NCBI GenBank assembly: GCA_001464455.1
Contig: LNEI01000027.1
Span: 287,332 to 351,331, forward strand
From: Acidobacteria bacterium Ga0077534
GTDB lineage: Bacteria; Acidobacteriota; Blastocatellia; Pyrinomonadales; Pyrinomonadaceae
Length of the DNA: 64,000 nt
Direction: 5' to 3'
This document shows, one piece after another, positions 27,921 through 36,964 of the stretch; positions within the stretch are counted from its first letter, which is position 1; each line of letters starts with the position of its first letter. A program made the position numbers and the translations under genes. The notes beneath the pieces are model-generated. The model saw nothing but the letters and a program-made list of their open reading frames with translations. It was not told the DNA's origin and did not search any database.

Positions 27921-29540
27921 ATGAATATCTTCACGAAATCGCTCCTGATCTCGATCGTGTTGTTGTATGCTATTGGCCCCGTCCGCGGGCAGGCGTCAAA
28001 GGTTTGGGTCGCCGATAATGGCGACGGTACTTATAAGAATCCGATCATTCACGCGGATTATTCGGACCCGGATGTTATCCGTGTCGGCGATGATTTCTGG
28101 ATGACGGCCTCCAGCTTCAATGCCGTTCCGGGCCTGCCGATCCTGCACTCGAAAGACCTCGTGAACTGGACGATCGTAAATCACGTATTTCGCGATCAGA
28201 ATCCCCGCGAAGTCTTCAACAAACCCCAGCACGGCGGCGGCGTGTGGGCACCCTCGATCAGATTTCACAAAGGAGAGTACTACATCTACTACGGCGATCC
28301 GGACTTCGGCATCTACATGACGAAGTCTCGCGATCCTCGCGGCGACTGGTCAAAACCGCTGCTCGTCAAAGAGGCAAAAGGCTGGATAGACCCAAGTCCG
28401 CTTTGGGATACAGACGGGAACGCATATCTCGTACACGCCTTCGCCGGCAGCCGCTCGGGAATCAAGAGCGTGCTGGTGATAAACAAGATGAGTCCAGACG
28501 GAACGCGGCTGCTCGACGATGGTGTGATGGTCTTTGACGGCCACGAAAAGCACCCAACGGTCGAGGGGCCAAAGTTTCACAAGATCGGCGATTATTATTA
28601 CATCTCAACTCCTGCGGGTGGTGTGGCGACGGGCTGGCAGTTAGTTCTGAGGTCGAAGAATCTCTACGGGCCGTACGAGGAGAAGATCGTCCTCGCGCAA
28701 GGCAAGACCGCGATCAACGGGCCTCATCAGGGAGCTCTCGTCGATACGCAGTCGGGCGAATGGTGGTTTGTGCATTTTCAGGATCGTGGAGCTTACGGAC
28801 GTATAGTCCATCTGCAGCCGGCAGTTTGGAAGAACGGTTTTCCCGTGATCGGTGCAGACCCGGACGGCGACGGCACGGGCGAACCCGTACTTCGGCACAG
28901 AAAACCGAATACTGGTCGAACTCATCCGGCCGCAACACCGCAGGACTCGGACGAATTTAGCGGGTCGACTATCGGCCCTCAGTGGCAGTGGCACGCAAAT
29001 CCGGAAGCGACCTGGGCGTTTCCTTTTCCGACCCGCGGAGTCTTGCGTATGAACAGCGTCAGGCTTCCAGAAGGGTATAAGAACCTCTGGGACCTGCCGA
29101 ATCTCCTGATGCAGAAATTTCCCGCCGAGGAATTCACGGCAACTGCAAAGGTAAAGGTCGAACCGCGATTCCCCGGCGAGCGATTTGCCCTCGTCGTCAT
29201 GGGGCTCGACTATTCGCTACTCGGTGTCGAGTTTCGGGGAGGCAAGCTATTCATTTCCCAGAGCACGGCGAAAGATGCGGATAAGGGAACTGCCGAATTG
29301 AGATCTGAACCGGTCGAACTGTCGTCACGTGATCTCTATCTTCGGGTTAACGTTGCGAAGGATGCGATGTGTCGATTCTCTTATAGCGTTGACGGCACTC
29401 GATTCACGGACGTAGGGCAGTCCTTTAAGGCAAGGGAAGGGAAATGGATCGGGTCAAAAGTAGGTTTCGTTTTCACGCGGCCCGGAGTCTTTAACGACGC
29501 CGGAACCGCGGACATTGATTGGTTCAGATTTGAAAAATAG
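27921..29540 (+). CDS. GH43 beta-xylosidase/arabinofuranosidase-type enzyme, secreted
   Basis: 539 residues; signal peptide about 1-24. The GH43 propeller spans about 30-330 with the base Asp in the ADYSDPDVIR block, the central Asp in WIDPSPLWD and the acid Glu in TVEGPKFHK. Residues about 345-538 form the beta-sandwich C-terminal domain common in GH43 xylosidases (WQWHANPEATWAF; FYLRV-like strands). It likely trims xylose or arabinose from pectin side chains. It starts 16 bases after the GntR gene, and a terminator begins 2 bases after its stop. Confidence 0.88.
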   Translation: MNIFTKSLLISIVLLYAIGPVRGQASKVWVADNGDGTYKNPIIHADYSDPDVIRVGDDFWMTASSFNAVPGLPILHSKDLVNWTIVNHVFRDQNPREVFNKPQHGGGVWAPSIRFHKGEYYIYYGDPDFGIYMTKSRDPRGDWSKPLLVKEAKGWIDPSPLWDTDGNAYLVHAFAGSRSGIKSVLVINKMSPDGTRLLDDGVMVFDGHEKHPTVEGPKFHKIGDYYYISTPAGGVATGWQLVLRSKNLYGPYEEKIVLAQGKTAINGPHQGALVDTQSGEWWFVHFQDRGAYGRIVHLQPAVWKNGFPVIGADPDGDGTGEPVLRHRKPNTGRTHPAATPQDSDEFSGSTIGPQWQWHANPEATWAFPFPTRGVLRMNSVRLPEGYKNLWDLPNLLMQKFPAEEFTATAKVKVEPRFPGERFALVVMGLDYSLLGVEFRGGKLFISQSTAKDADKGTAELRSEPVELSSRDLYLRVNVAKDAMCRFSYSVDGTRFTDVGQSFKAREGKWIGSKVGFVFTRPGVFNDAGTADIDWFRFEK

Positions 29541-29541
29541 A

Positions 29542-29572
29542 AGAACCGGGCCGAAACCCGGTTCTCGTTTTA
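29542..29572 (+). terminator. Terminator between convergent GH43 and MFS genes
   Basis: 9-bp stem AGAACCGGG / CCCGGTTCT around CCGAAA, followed by CGTTTTAT. It ends the rightward unit and may also work for the convergent MFS operon. Confidence 0.8.
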
Positions 29573-29605
29573 TCTTAGGCGATATTGTGCGATCGTCGCC
29601 TTCTT

Positions 29606-31102
29606 CTATGAAACGTCAGCTTGCTCTAGTCGCGGCACGAGCAGGTGGATCAGCAGCAAGGCTATGAGATAGGCGGAGGCTGCGATTATGAAGATCGGCA
29701 CATAGCTTCCGGTTGAAGCGAGAATGTAACCGACCAGCGGTGCGATCACCATTCCGCCGACCGCTCCGAGCATTCCGCCGATGCCGACGACCGATCCGAC
29801 CGCCTGTTTCGGGAAGGTATCGGATGTCAGCGTAAACAGGTTTGCCGACCAGCCCTGGTGAGCTGCGGCCGCGATACCGATCAGGATAACGCTAAGCCAT
29901 AGGCTCGAGGTCGAGGAGGCGATCACGATCGGGATAACCGCCAGCGCGCAGATGAGCATCGCCGTCTTACGCGAACGGTTGACCGTGTAGCCCTTCTTGA
30001 TCATATAGGATGATATCCATCCTCCACCGACGCTGCCGACGTCCGCGATGATATAGATGACCGCTATTGGGAGGCCGAATGATTTGAGATCCAAACCGTG
30101 CTGACGCTGTAAGAAGTCGGGAACCCAGAAGAGGTAGATCCACCAAATGGGATCGGTCATAAACTTGCCGATCGCGAACGCCCAGGTTTGGCGATAACGG
30201 ATCAGCCGCGACCAGGGCAGCTTGACGGTGGGCTCTGACGGATCGCTCTGGATGTATTCGAGCTCTTCTTTCGATAGGCTCTTGTGTTCTTCGGGACGTT
30301 TATAGAGCCACAGCCAGAAGACGAGCCAGAAGAAGCCCAGAATACCCGTGACGATAAACGCCTCATACCAGCCCCAAATGGCAACGAGGATCGGAACGAC
30401 AAGAGGAGTTACCAGAGCCCCGACATTCGTTCCCGCGTTGAAGATGCCGGTAGAAAGGGCTCGTTCCTTCTTTGGAAACCACTCAGCGGTTGTTTTGATC
30501 GCGGCGGGAAAGTTGCCCGATTCGCCGAGACCGAGTACAAATCGGGCGACAATGAAGCCGGCAACGGATACCGAAAGTACGATAGACCAAGGTGCGAAAC
30601 CGAGAGGAGTTATGATCGCATTGACCACTGAGAGGATGCCGTTGATGATCGGCGTGAGGATCGGCAGAGCGAATTCTCCGACGCCCACAGCCCAGGCGTG
30701 CATTAGGGCTCCAATGCTCCAGAGAATGATCGCGACAGTAAAGCCGATCTTCGTTCCGACCTTGTCCATAAAGCGGCCGGCGAAAATGAAGCCGATCGCA
30801 TATGCGGTCGAGAAAGCGAAAATGATCCAGCCGTAATCAATATCCGTCCAGCCGAATTCAGCGGTTAGCGTCGGCTTGAGAATAGCGATCACCTGACGGT
30901 CAACATAGTTGATCGCTGAGGCGAAGAAGAGCAGGGTACAGATCCACCATCTGTAACGTCCGACACGCTTTACGACATCGCCGATGCCCGCAATCGCCGC
31001 GCCAGTCGCAGATCCGCCTGACTCTTCCGGTGCGGCGAGAAATTCGCCGTCGTCCTGCTGCTTCTGGCTCTCAAGCACATCAGCCTGTTCGTCGTTGTTC
31101 AT
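29606..31102 (-). CDS. MFS transporter, hexuronate (ExuT/ACS) type
   Basis: 498 residues with about 12 membrane segments. INYVDRQVIAILKPTLTAEFGW in outline (NYVDRQ signature), GRFMDKVGTK between TM2 and TM3, and FPAAIKTTAEWFPKKERA are features of the anion:cation symporter family (ExuT, GudP, DgoT). It carries an extra hydrophobic insert after TM3 (about 115-150) and a cytoplasmic acidic N-tail rich in Gln/Asp/Glu. It likely imports galacturonate or related uronates with protons. Third gene of the leftward operon under the shared 33.1-kb control region. Confidence 0.88.
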   Translation of the reverse strand: MNNDEQADVLESQKQQDDGEFLAAPEESGGSATGAAIAGIGDVVKRVGRYRWWICTLLFFASAINYVDRQVIAILKPTLTAEFGWTDIDYGWIIFAFSTAYAIGFIFAGRFMDKVGTKIGFTVAIILWSIGALMHAWAVGVGEFALPILTPIINGILSVVNAIITPLGFAPWSIVLSVSVAGFIVARFVLGLGESGNFPAAIKTTAEWFPKKERALSTGIFNAGTNVGALVTPLVVPILVAIWGWYEAFIVTGILGFFWLVFWLWLYKRPEEHKSLSKEELEYIQSDPSEPTVKLPWSRLIRYRQTWAFAIGKFMTDPIWWIYLFWVPDFLQRQHGLDLKSFGLPIAVIYIIADVGSVGGGWISSYMIKKGYTVNRSRKTAMLICALAVIPIVIASSTSSLWLSVILIGIAAAAHQGWSANLFTLTSDTFPKQAVGSVVGIGGMLGAVGGMVIAPLVGYILASTGSYVPIFIIAASAYLIALLLIHLLVPRLEQADVS

Positions 31103-31120
31103 TCGTTTATTGACACCTCT

Positions 31121-32233
31121 CTAAATTGATAAGATCCCTGGCGAAAAATAGGAGCGTCCGTGCACGATCGTTTCGATCGTCGGAAATCCTTCAGTGGTTG
31201 TAAGCGTTTCGATCCCGTCGTTCGTCGTTAAAACCGTCTCTTCAACCTTCGTGCCGGTGATCGATGGGTTCCAGGCAAAGAGTTGGCCGGTGTTTACAAC
31301 ATCATTACTTTCCGGATGGGTGACCCATTCCCTAGTCCTGTATCCGGCGGCACCGCCCTGATGATGCAAATTGATCTCGTCGGCGTAGCCTACATTTTCA
31401 TATGCGTTTTTGGCAACCTGATATATCGATCTCCCGGTCGCTCCTTCGTGCGTTGCATTGAGCAAATGTGCATTAACGCTCGCGGCGGCCTCAGTCTTCT
31501 TCAGCAGGTCATCTGAAACCTCGCCGATACAAACGATGCGGCTAAGACTCACGACAATACCATGACGTTTCGCACAGGTGACCAGCAGTAATACCCTTTG
31601 CCAGATGTTGTCCGTCGGAACGGGATGCCGGTAAAGACCGATCCTTTCGTCGGCTGCGACCAAGGTTACGGGCGATGAAATACCGAGGGCACCAAGCTCA
31701 CTTCGCAATCTGTTCGCTATGGCCGCCTCGGATACTCCTGCTTCAGATCCCGTGATCGTGTTCATCATCGCGGTACTGGCATCGCTACAGAGACCTAGAG
31801 TTCGATCGATCTCTTCCGCCGTTAATCTATGACGGCACGGTGCGATCTTTGACTCGATCGCCTCGGTACCCGAAAACATCGGGATGTCAGTCGCAATTTG
31901 AACTCCAGCAAGATCCCTTGCTATCGACAATGCTGTTTGTTTTCCAGACTTCTCATTCTGCCATGAAAAATCGACAGCCGTGAAATGTTCGGCATTTATC
32001 TCTTCGTCGACGAGGCGGCGACGCTCAATGTTGTTGGCGATCAGGTAGCGTTCGCCCTTACTAGTCAGAAGGACGGATGCGACACCATTCTCGCGGCTAA
32101 GGTCGATCCCGTTCGATCCGCCGCCCGTTATCCATGCAAAATTGTGCTGGCCATTGAGCAAGACGCCATCGAGTTGGTTTTGCTCGAGGATCTCGGCGAT
32201 TCGACTTGTCTTTATTTCGATCTCGCTGGTCAC
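31121..32233 (-). CDS. Atypical M24 (aminopeptidase P/creatinase-like) family protein
   Basis: 370 residues: an N-terminal creatinase-type domain (about 1-135) and a pita-bread domain (about 140-370). The HHQGG, THPE and KVEETVLTTNDG blocks match M24 positions, but the two Asp metal ligands are absent: the region that should read D-x-G ... D-x-T is LLLVTCAKRHGIVVSLSR. Catalysis as an ordinary dinuclear peptidase is therefore doubtful. Position between the uronate transporter and SDR genes, with a 4-base overlap to the SDR stop, argues for a role in uronate metabolism rather than peptide turnover. Function unknown. Confidence 0.75.
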   Translation of the reverse strand: MTSEIEIKTSRIAEILEQNQLDGVLLNGQHNFAWITGGGSNGIDLSRENGVASVLLTSKGERYLIANNIERRRLVDEEINAEHFTAVDFSWQNEKSGKQTALSIARDLAGVQIATDIPMFSGTEAIESKIAPCRHRLTAEEIDRTLGLCSDASTAMMNTITGSEAGVSEAAIANRLRSELGALGISSPVTLVAADERIGLYRHPVPTDNIWQRVLLLVTCAKRHGIVVSLSRIVCIGEVSDDLLKKTEAAASVNAHLLNATHEGATGRSIYQVAKNAYENVGYADEINLHHQGGAAGYRTREWVTHPESNDVVNTGQLFAWNPSITGTKVEETVLTTNDGIETLTTTEGFPTIETIVHGRSYFSPGILSI

Positions 32234-33006
32234 TGATTAACACCGCTTGCCAAAAATCCGCCGTCGACGACCAAAACCTCGCCCGTGACAAAGCTCGCGG
32301 CATCCGACGCAAGAAAGACCGCGGCTCCGGCCAACTCATCGACCTGGCCAAAACGCCCCATCGGTGTTCGGGTCAGGAATTCGCGGCCGCGATCGCTTTC
32401 GTCCAATAACTTCTGATTGAGAGCGGTGCGAAAAACACCCGGAGCGATCGCGTTGACGTTGACGCCGCGTTTTGCCCACTCGATGGCGAGCGACTTTGTC
32501 AGTGATGCGACCGCTGCCTTGCTTGCCGAATAAGCTGCCACTTCGAACAACGACACGAAGGTCGACAGAGAGGCGATATTGATGATCCGCCCGTAGCCAT
32601 TCTCGATCATATGGCCACCGAAAACCTGACATGCTCGAAGCGTCCCGGTCAGGTTGGTTTCCATGATCTCATTCCAAGTCTCTTCGCTGACATCGAGCGA
32701 GGGCTCGCGTTTTGTTCTTCCGGCAGAATTTACGAGGATATCTACCTTGCCAAATTCGGCGATACTTGCGGAAAGTAGTTCTTCGAGTGACGCTTTATCT
32801 GAGACGTCCGAAACGGCACGCAGAGTCCTTCGTCCGAAGCCCTCTATCTCTGCGGCCGCGGCCTCTACCTGTTCGGCTCGTCTGGATGTAGGTACAACAT
32901 CCGCTCCCGCTTCGGCGAGACCGTGGGCGATCGCTCTGCCAATTCCTGATGTACCGCCGATAACGACGGCAACTCGCCCTGTTAGATCTAGTTTTGAAAA
33001 TGCCAT
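32230..33006 (-). CDS. Short-chain dehydrogenase/reductase of the uronate operon
   Basis: 258 residues with TSGIGRAIA (NAD(P) loop), NSAG, and the Ser-Tyr-Lys set (SLS...YSASK). Its nearest look is gluconate 5-dehydrogenase or 2-deoxygluconate dehydrogenase-like SDRs. It is not the KduD of this locus, which is at 37981. Substrate could be a ketouronate (a tagaturonate reductase substitute) or another sugar acid; this is inference. First gene of the leftward operon, 176 bases from the shared operator. Confidence 0.8.
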   Translation of the reverse strand: MAFSKLDLTGRVAVVIGGTSGIGRAIAHGLAEAGADVVPTSRRAEQVEAAAAEIEGFGRRTLRAVSDVSDKASLEELLSASIAEFGKVDILVNSAGRTKREPSLDVSEETWNEIMETNLTGTLRACQVFGGHMIENGYGRIINIASLSTFVSLFEVAAYSASKAAVASLTKSLAIEWAKRGVNVNAIAPGVFRTALNQKLLDESDRGREFLTRTPMGRFGQVDELAGAAVFLASDAASFVTGEVLVVDGGFLASGVNQ

Positions 33007-33038
33007 AAAAGTACTGCTAATTAACGATATTTCCTTCC

Positions 33039-33053
33039 AAAGGTATTACCATT
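33039..33053. promoter_or_regulatory. Degenerate copy of the ATTGGTnnnACCAAT operator
   Basis: AAAGGTATTACCATT agrees with the operator at 9 of 12 defined positions, keeping the GGTnnnACCA core. It lies 33 bases upstream of the SDR start codon, so it may give the leftward operon its own repressor site. Confidence 0.3.
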
Positions 33054-33174
33054 CACAAGAGCGAGCCTCGTTTCTCCCGACCGCCAGCCGCTGGCAACAT
33101 ATCGCAAACACTGTATGTTATACCTGAATAAGCTATATTCCTTAGCTCGCTGTCGAAGTTATTTTTACTTCTGC

Positions 33175-33204
33175 TTGCATTTAATTGGTTTAACCAATTA
33201 CAAT
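33175..33204 (+). promoter_or_regulatory. Putative promoter of the rightward uronate operon
   Basis: TTGCAT (33175-33180), 18-base spacer and TACAAT (33199-33204). The operator palindrome fills the spacer, so bound repressor would exclude RNA polymerase. Confidence 0.5.
33182..33200. promoter_or_regulatory. FadR/UxuR-type operator between divergent uronate operons
   Basis: TAATTGGTTTAACCAATTA, a perfect 9-bp inverted repeat around one base. Its 15-base core (33184-33198) is ATTGGT-TTA-ACCAAT, the same pattern as at 13955. Placed between divergent operons and inside the rightward promoter. Confidence 0.7.
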
Positions 33205-33225
33205 ATAAGTCGAAAAGGAACCCAA

Positions 33226-34149
33226 GTGCAAACCTTAGCAAAAAGAAAGTTGAACCGTCGCCAATCCGGCCAGAACGTATGGTTGAGCTTTGACTCCGAG
33301 TCTGGATCGATCGGATCACAAGAAGTTTACCAATACACCATCTGCAAATCCGAGGATGCCGTCGGTCAGGCAATGTTCGATGAGCTAGTCCGGTATTCGG
33401 AGCAGAAGTCCGGCGATCTGTCGGTCGTCCTGCTCGGCGGCCGTGGTGCTCAGGCAATGGATCGCATTATATCGCGACTTGCGGAGACCGACGAGATCGA
33501 CGATCTGCTTGGGCGTTTGCATGTTTTCACGCAGGACGCCCTTGCCCCGATGCGGATGAGTAATGGCCTTAGCTTTGTCAGGGATTTTGAGAGACTTTTG
33601 GGACCCAATTTCTTTGCAAAGATAAGGGATTTCACGCCGATGCTCACCGAGACCGATGATCTCGAATTGGCACTTGGGGAGTATCTGGATAAGCTTGAAT
33701 CAGCCGGCGGGATCGATATCTTTTTTATGGGCTTTGGCCCCGAAGCTGAGGCGGCATCGCACCTCTGCTACATCAAGCCAGGTTGCGGGGCTGAGTTTGG
33801 GGACATGGCGGGAATCATCCCTATCTCGTCGACAATACTTGAACATCATATTTCAAAATTCAAGGTGGGCGGAAGTGAGATCACCGAGTCCGACGAGGAT
33901 GAATGCCGCAGTGCCACTTCGATCTTGACGCTTGGACCGGCGGCGATACTTGACGCAAAACTTATCGTTCAGTCAATAGTGGACGCATCTACCGCGCCGG
34001 GGAAAAAGCCAAGCTTCAAGCGCTTTATTGAGACTGAATTGTCGGAGGAGCCGAGCGAATTAAGGCGTCAATGCGACGAGAATCCTGGACTACTGCTCCG
34101 ATTGCATTCAAACGTGAGATCCTACGTACTGCCGGACCTCTTCGAATAA
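33226..34149 (+). CDS. NagB/6-phosphogluconolactonase-fold protein, possible sugar isomerase
   Basis: 307 residues from GTG 33226, chosen because AAGGAA stands 5 bases upstream and the longer frame (from 33115) would run through the operator and promoter. The NagB/RpiA/DevB fold is suggested by VVLLGGRGAQAM (sugar-phosphate loop), GIDIFFMGFGPEAEAASH and SILTLGPAAILDAKLIV. Classical glucosamine-6-phosphate deaminase residues (DEY, DGHIAFNEP) are not kept, so substrate and reaction are open. It heads a uronate operon immediately before uxaA, where an isomerase might be expected. Confidence 0.7.
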   Translation: MQTLAKRKLNRRQSGQNVWLSFDSESGSIGSQEVYQYTICKSEDAVGQAMFDELVRYSEQKSGDLSVVLLGGRGAQAMDRIISRLAETDEIDDLLGRLHVFTQDALAPMRMSNGLSFVRDFERLLGPNFFAKIRDFTPMLTETDDLELALGEYLDKLESAGGIDIFFMGFGPEAEAASHLCYIKPGCGAEFGDMAGIIPISSTILEHHISKFKVGGSEITESDEDECRSATSILTLGPAAILDAKLIVQSIVDASTAPGKKPSFKRFIETELSEEPSELRRQCDENPGLLLRLHSNVRSYVLPDLFE

Positions 34150-34154
34150 ACTTT

Positions 34155-35729
34155 ATGTTGGACACACTGCCGGAAAAGGCGGCTGAGATCAGCGAATACG
34201 CGATCATCGTAAACCCGGAGGACAATGTTGCCGTGGTGAAGGCGGAGACGCATGCGGGCCTCGTGGTGGAACTGCCGTCGGGAGAGACTATTTCTGTTCG
34301 CGATGCCGTTCCGCCAGGACATAGGTTTGCGACGACCGCGATCCCAAAGGGCGAGTTTGTGCGTCAGTACGGTCAACCGATCGGCACTTCGCTTGGAATT
34401 CTGGAGGGCGAATGGGTAAATCATGACAACATGACGGACGATGTGCCAGTCGTTCGAAATTTGCCAGAAGATCTGCACACTCCCGCTCCCGAATATTTTC
34501 CTGCGGATAAGGTCGCTACTTTTCAAGGGTTTCGCCGCGCTGATGGGCGTGTCGGTACACGGAATTTTGTCTTGATCGTTCCGACATCAATGTGCGCAAG
34601 CCATGAGGCGACGCAGATATCGATGATGTCCGAGTTCCTGCATTACAGCCGAGAAAAATTTCCAAATGTCGACGGGGTGGTCGCGATACCTCATAACAAG
34701 GGGTGCGGCTGTCAGGATGGCTCGACGCTCGACGTAATGATGCGTACGCTTTCGAATTACGCAGACCATCCAAATGTTGGCGGAGTGATCCTGATGGATC
34801 TCGGGTGCGAAAAAACGAATCTGACCTTCGTCGAAAAATACCTGACAAGGCGCGAATCGCCGATCCTCAAACCCGTCTATAAGATCGGCATTCAGGATGT
34901 CGGTGGAACACAGTCCGCGATCGAGCTTGGCCTCAAATATGTCGCTGAAATGCTGCCTGAGGTAAATAAATGCGAGCGGGAGGAGTTCCCAGTTAGCGAA
35001 CTCGTCCTCGGCGTGAAATGCGGAAGCAGCGACGGATTTTCCGGCATCTCGGCAAATCCGGCACTTGGCTATTGCTCCGATCTGTTGGTTAAAAGTGGCG
35101 GAACGGTTTTGCTGACTGAGGTGCCCGAATTCTGCGGCGCCGAACACATCCTCGCGAACCGTGCCAAGGACTCCGAGACCGGACGCCGTATTTACGCGAT
35201 GGTCGACTGGTATAAGGAATACGCGTCGAAATTCGGAGCGGTCCTGAATCAGAATCCGAGCACCGGAAACAAGGCCGGCGGGCTCTTGAATATAACCATC
35301 AAATCACTGGGTGCGATCGTAAAGGCAGGTACGACAAGGATCGAAGACTGTATTGAATACGCCGAGGTGCCGAAGTCAAAGGGCATCAATCTGATGCAGG
35401 GCCCGGGCTATGATCAGGAATCAACGCCGGGGTTGGTGGCTTCGGGTGCTACCGTCGTTGTCTTTACTACAGGAAATGGCACGACGATCGGAAATGCCAT
35501 CACGCCGGTGATCAAACTCGCGTCGAATAATCGCGTATTTGAACGCATGTCGCAGGACATAGACATCTCGGCAGGCGACATTATTGTAGGAACTGAAAGC
35601 ATTCCGGAAGTAGGTAGTCGCTTATTTGAACATGTCCGGCTCACTGCGAGCGGTGAAATTCAGGCAAAGGCGGAAATTCTAAAGCATCGTGAGTTTCAGT
35701 TTTGGGCTGAGCAGACCGTTTCGTTATAA
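34155..35729 (+). CDS. uxaA: UxaA-family dehydratase (altronate/galactarate type)
   Basis: 524 residues from ATG 34155. The frame extends to 34071 but would overlap the preceding gene; no good ribosome site is visible for either, so translational coupling is likely. N-terminal SAF domain (about 20-100) then the UxaA core with GTRNFVLIVPTSMCAS, PHNKGCGCQ, LGCEKTNL and the conserved VKCGSSDGFSGISANPA block. The family dehydrates D-altronate to 2-keto-3-deoxygluconate (or handles galactarate) using an iron-sulphur or Fe site. KdgK and Eda for the product lie downstream, which favours altronate. Confidence 0.87.
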   Translation: MLDTLPEKAAEISEYAIIVNPEDNVAVVKAETHAGLVVELPSGETISVRDAVPPGHRFATTAIPKGEFVRQYGQPIGTSLGILEGEWVNHDNMTDDVPVVRNLPEDLHTPAPEYFPADKVATFQGFRRADGRVGTRNFVLIVPTSMCASHEATQISMMSEFLHYSREKFPNVDGVVAIPHNKGCGCQDGSTLDVMMRTLSNYADHPNVGGVILMDLGCEKTNLTFVEKYLTRRESPILKPVYKIGIQDVGGTQSAIELGLKYVAEMLPEVNKCEREEFPVSELVLGVKCGSSDGFSGISANPALGYCSDLLVKSGGTVLLTEVPEFCGAEHILANRAKDSETGRRIYAMVDWYKEYASKFGAVLNQNPSTGNKAGGLLNITIKSLGAIVKAGTTRIEDCIEYAEVPKSKGINLMQGPGYDQESTPGLVASGATVVVFTTGNGTTIGNAITPVIKLASNNRVFERMSQDIDISAGDIIVGTESIPEVGSRLFEHVRLTASGEIQAKAEILKHREFQFWAEQTVSL

Positions 35730-35748
35730 TTGCTTATGCAGACGCGAA

Positions 35749-36957
35749 ATGGATAACGGATTATTATATCGATCCGAGTTCACGGGAACTCCTAGGCAGC
35801 CTGGACCAACTTCGAGTAAGGGAAACCAGCTTCTACGACTTATCCGTGCAGCTCAGCCGATAACCCGCGTCGATATAGCCGAACGTCTTTCGATCGACAA
35901 AAGTACAGTCACGGAGAATGTGAAGCCGCTCATCGCTTCGGGCATTCTACGCGAAGATATGATGCCAGCTGACGGGGTGAACCGGAGGTCGCGGGTTCTC
36001 TCGTTCAATGATGACAAAGTCTTCTTTGCCGGGGTGAATCTCGGGGTTCGCCGTTCACAGGTCGGGATGACGACCCTGTCGGGCGAAATGACCGAAGAGG
36101 TCGATTTTGAGACACCGAAAACGGCGAGTTATGCGTTAAGACTCGCGCGCGAACACGTTGACAATTTAATTAAGAAAAACCCCGACAGGATGCTTGCTGT
36201 TGTCGGCGTCAGCGTCCCGGGAATGTCCGATCCAGACCGACAGAGGCTCGTCTTCGCGCCAAACCTGAAGTGGAAAGATCTTGATATCGCATCCGCTCTT
36301 CGCGCCCATGAAGGTCTGCGGGTCGTAGTCGATAACGACTCGACTGCAGCAGCGATGTATGAAGCCAGGGTGAAGATCCGAAACTCCGAAGACGGCCTGA
36401 TGTCGAATTTTATTCTCGTCCGTTCCGGAACGGGTATCGGAGTCGGGCTTGTTCTCGGCAGCGAGGTATATCGCGGAAGCGGTTCAGTTCGCGGGATCGC
36501 GGGCGAATTTGGCCACATGACGATCGTCGCCGGGGGCAAAGCATGCGTTTGCGGCAACCGCGGATGCTGGGAACAATACGCGTCCGCCGCTTCGGCCTCA
36601 TCGCTCTACATGGGCGACCGTCCTGCTTTACCCGGCGAGACAGCACCAAGATTTGTCGAGATCGTTTCGAAGGCTGAAGTTGGCGATGTCAGGTCTCGAA
36701 AGACGTTAGAGCGGATCGGTGACTATCTCGGCATCGGCATTGCGAATGTTATTATGGGGATCGGAATTCCCCGCGTCATTATCAGCGGCCGCCTCGTTTA
36801 TGGCTGGAAGTTTATCGAACAGCCACTCAATGAGGCCATACGCCGGAGCATTATCGGAAAGATCGACGGTTGGTCGATCGAGGCTGGCGAACCCGCTGGC
36901 TCAGCTCTCGGCGGAGCACTTGAGGTCGCGGTCGAGGAATATTTGGCGGGGTTGTAA
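35749..36957 (+). CDS. ROK-family (NagC/XylR-type) regulator
   Basis: 402 residues from ATG 35749; the longer frame would overlap uxaA. An N-terminal winged helix (about 25-90: PITRVDIAERLSIDKSTVT) precedes the ROK sugar-kinase-like domain (about 95-400) with VGVSVPGMSD, GTGIGVGLVL, GEFGHM and the zinc motif CVCGNRGCWEQY. ROK regulators sense sugars or sugar phosphates. Its position suggests local control of the kdu/kdg genes, as a second layer beside the GntR regulator. Confidence 0.88.
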   Translation: MDNGLLYRSEFTGTPRQPGPTSSKGNQLLRLIRAAQPITRVDIAERLSIDKSTVTENVKPLIASGILREDMMPADGVNRRSRVLSFNDDKVFFAGVNLGVRRSQVGMTTLSGEMTEEVDFETPKTASYALRLAREHVDNLIKKNPDRMLAVVGVSVPGMSDPDRQRLVFAPNLKWKDLDIASALRAHEGLRVVVDNDSTAAAMYEARVKIRNSEDGLMSNFILVRSGTGIGVGLVLGSEVYRGSGSVRGIAGEFGHMTIVAGGKACVCGNRGCWEQYASAASASSLYMGDRPALPGETAPRFVEIVSKAEVGDVRSRKTLERIGDYLGIGIANVIMGIGIPRVIISGRLVYGWKFIEQPLNEAIRRSIIGKIDGWSIEAGEPAGSALGGALEVAVEEYLAGL

Positions 36958-36964
36958 GTCAGAA

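Noticed and set aside
33115..33225. Upstream extension of the NagB-fold gene
   Set aside because: It would translate through the operator and promoter; the GTG at 33226 has a good ribosome site.
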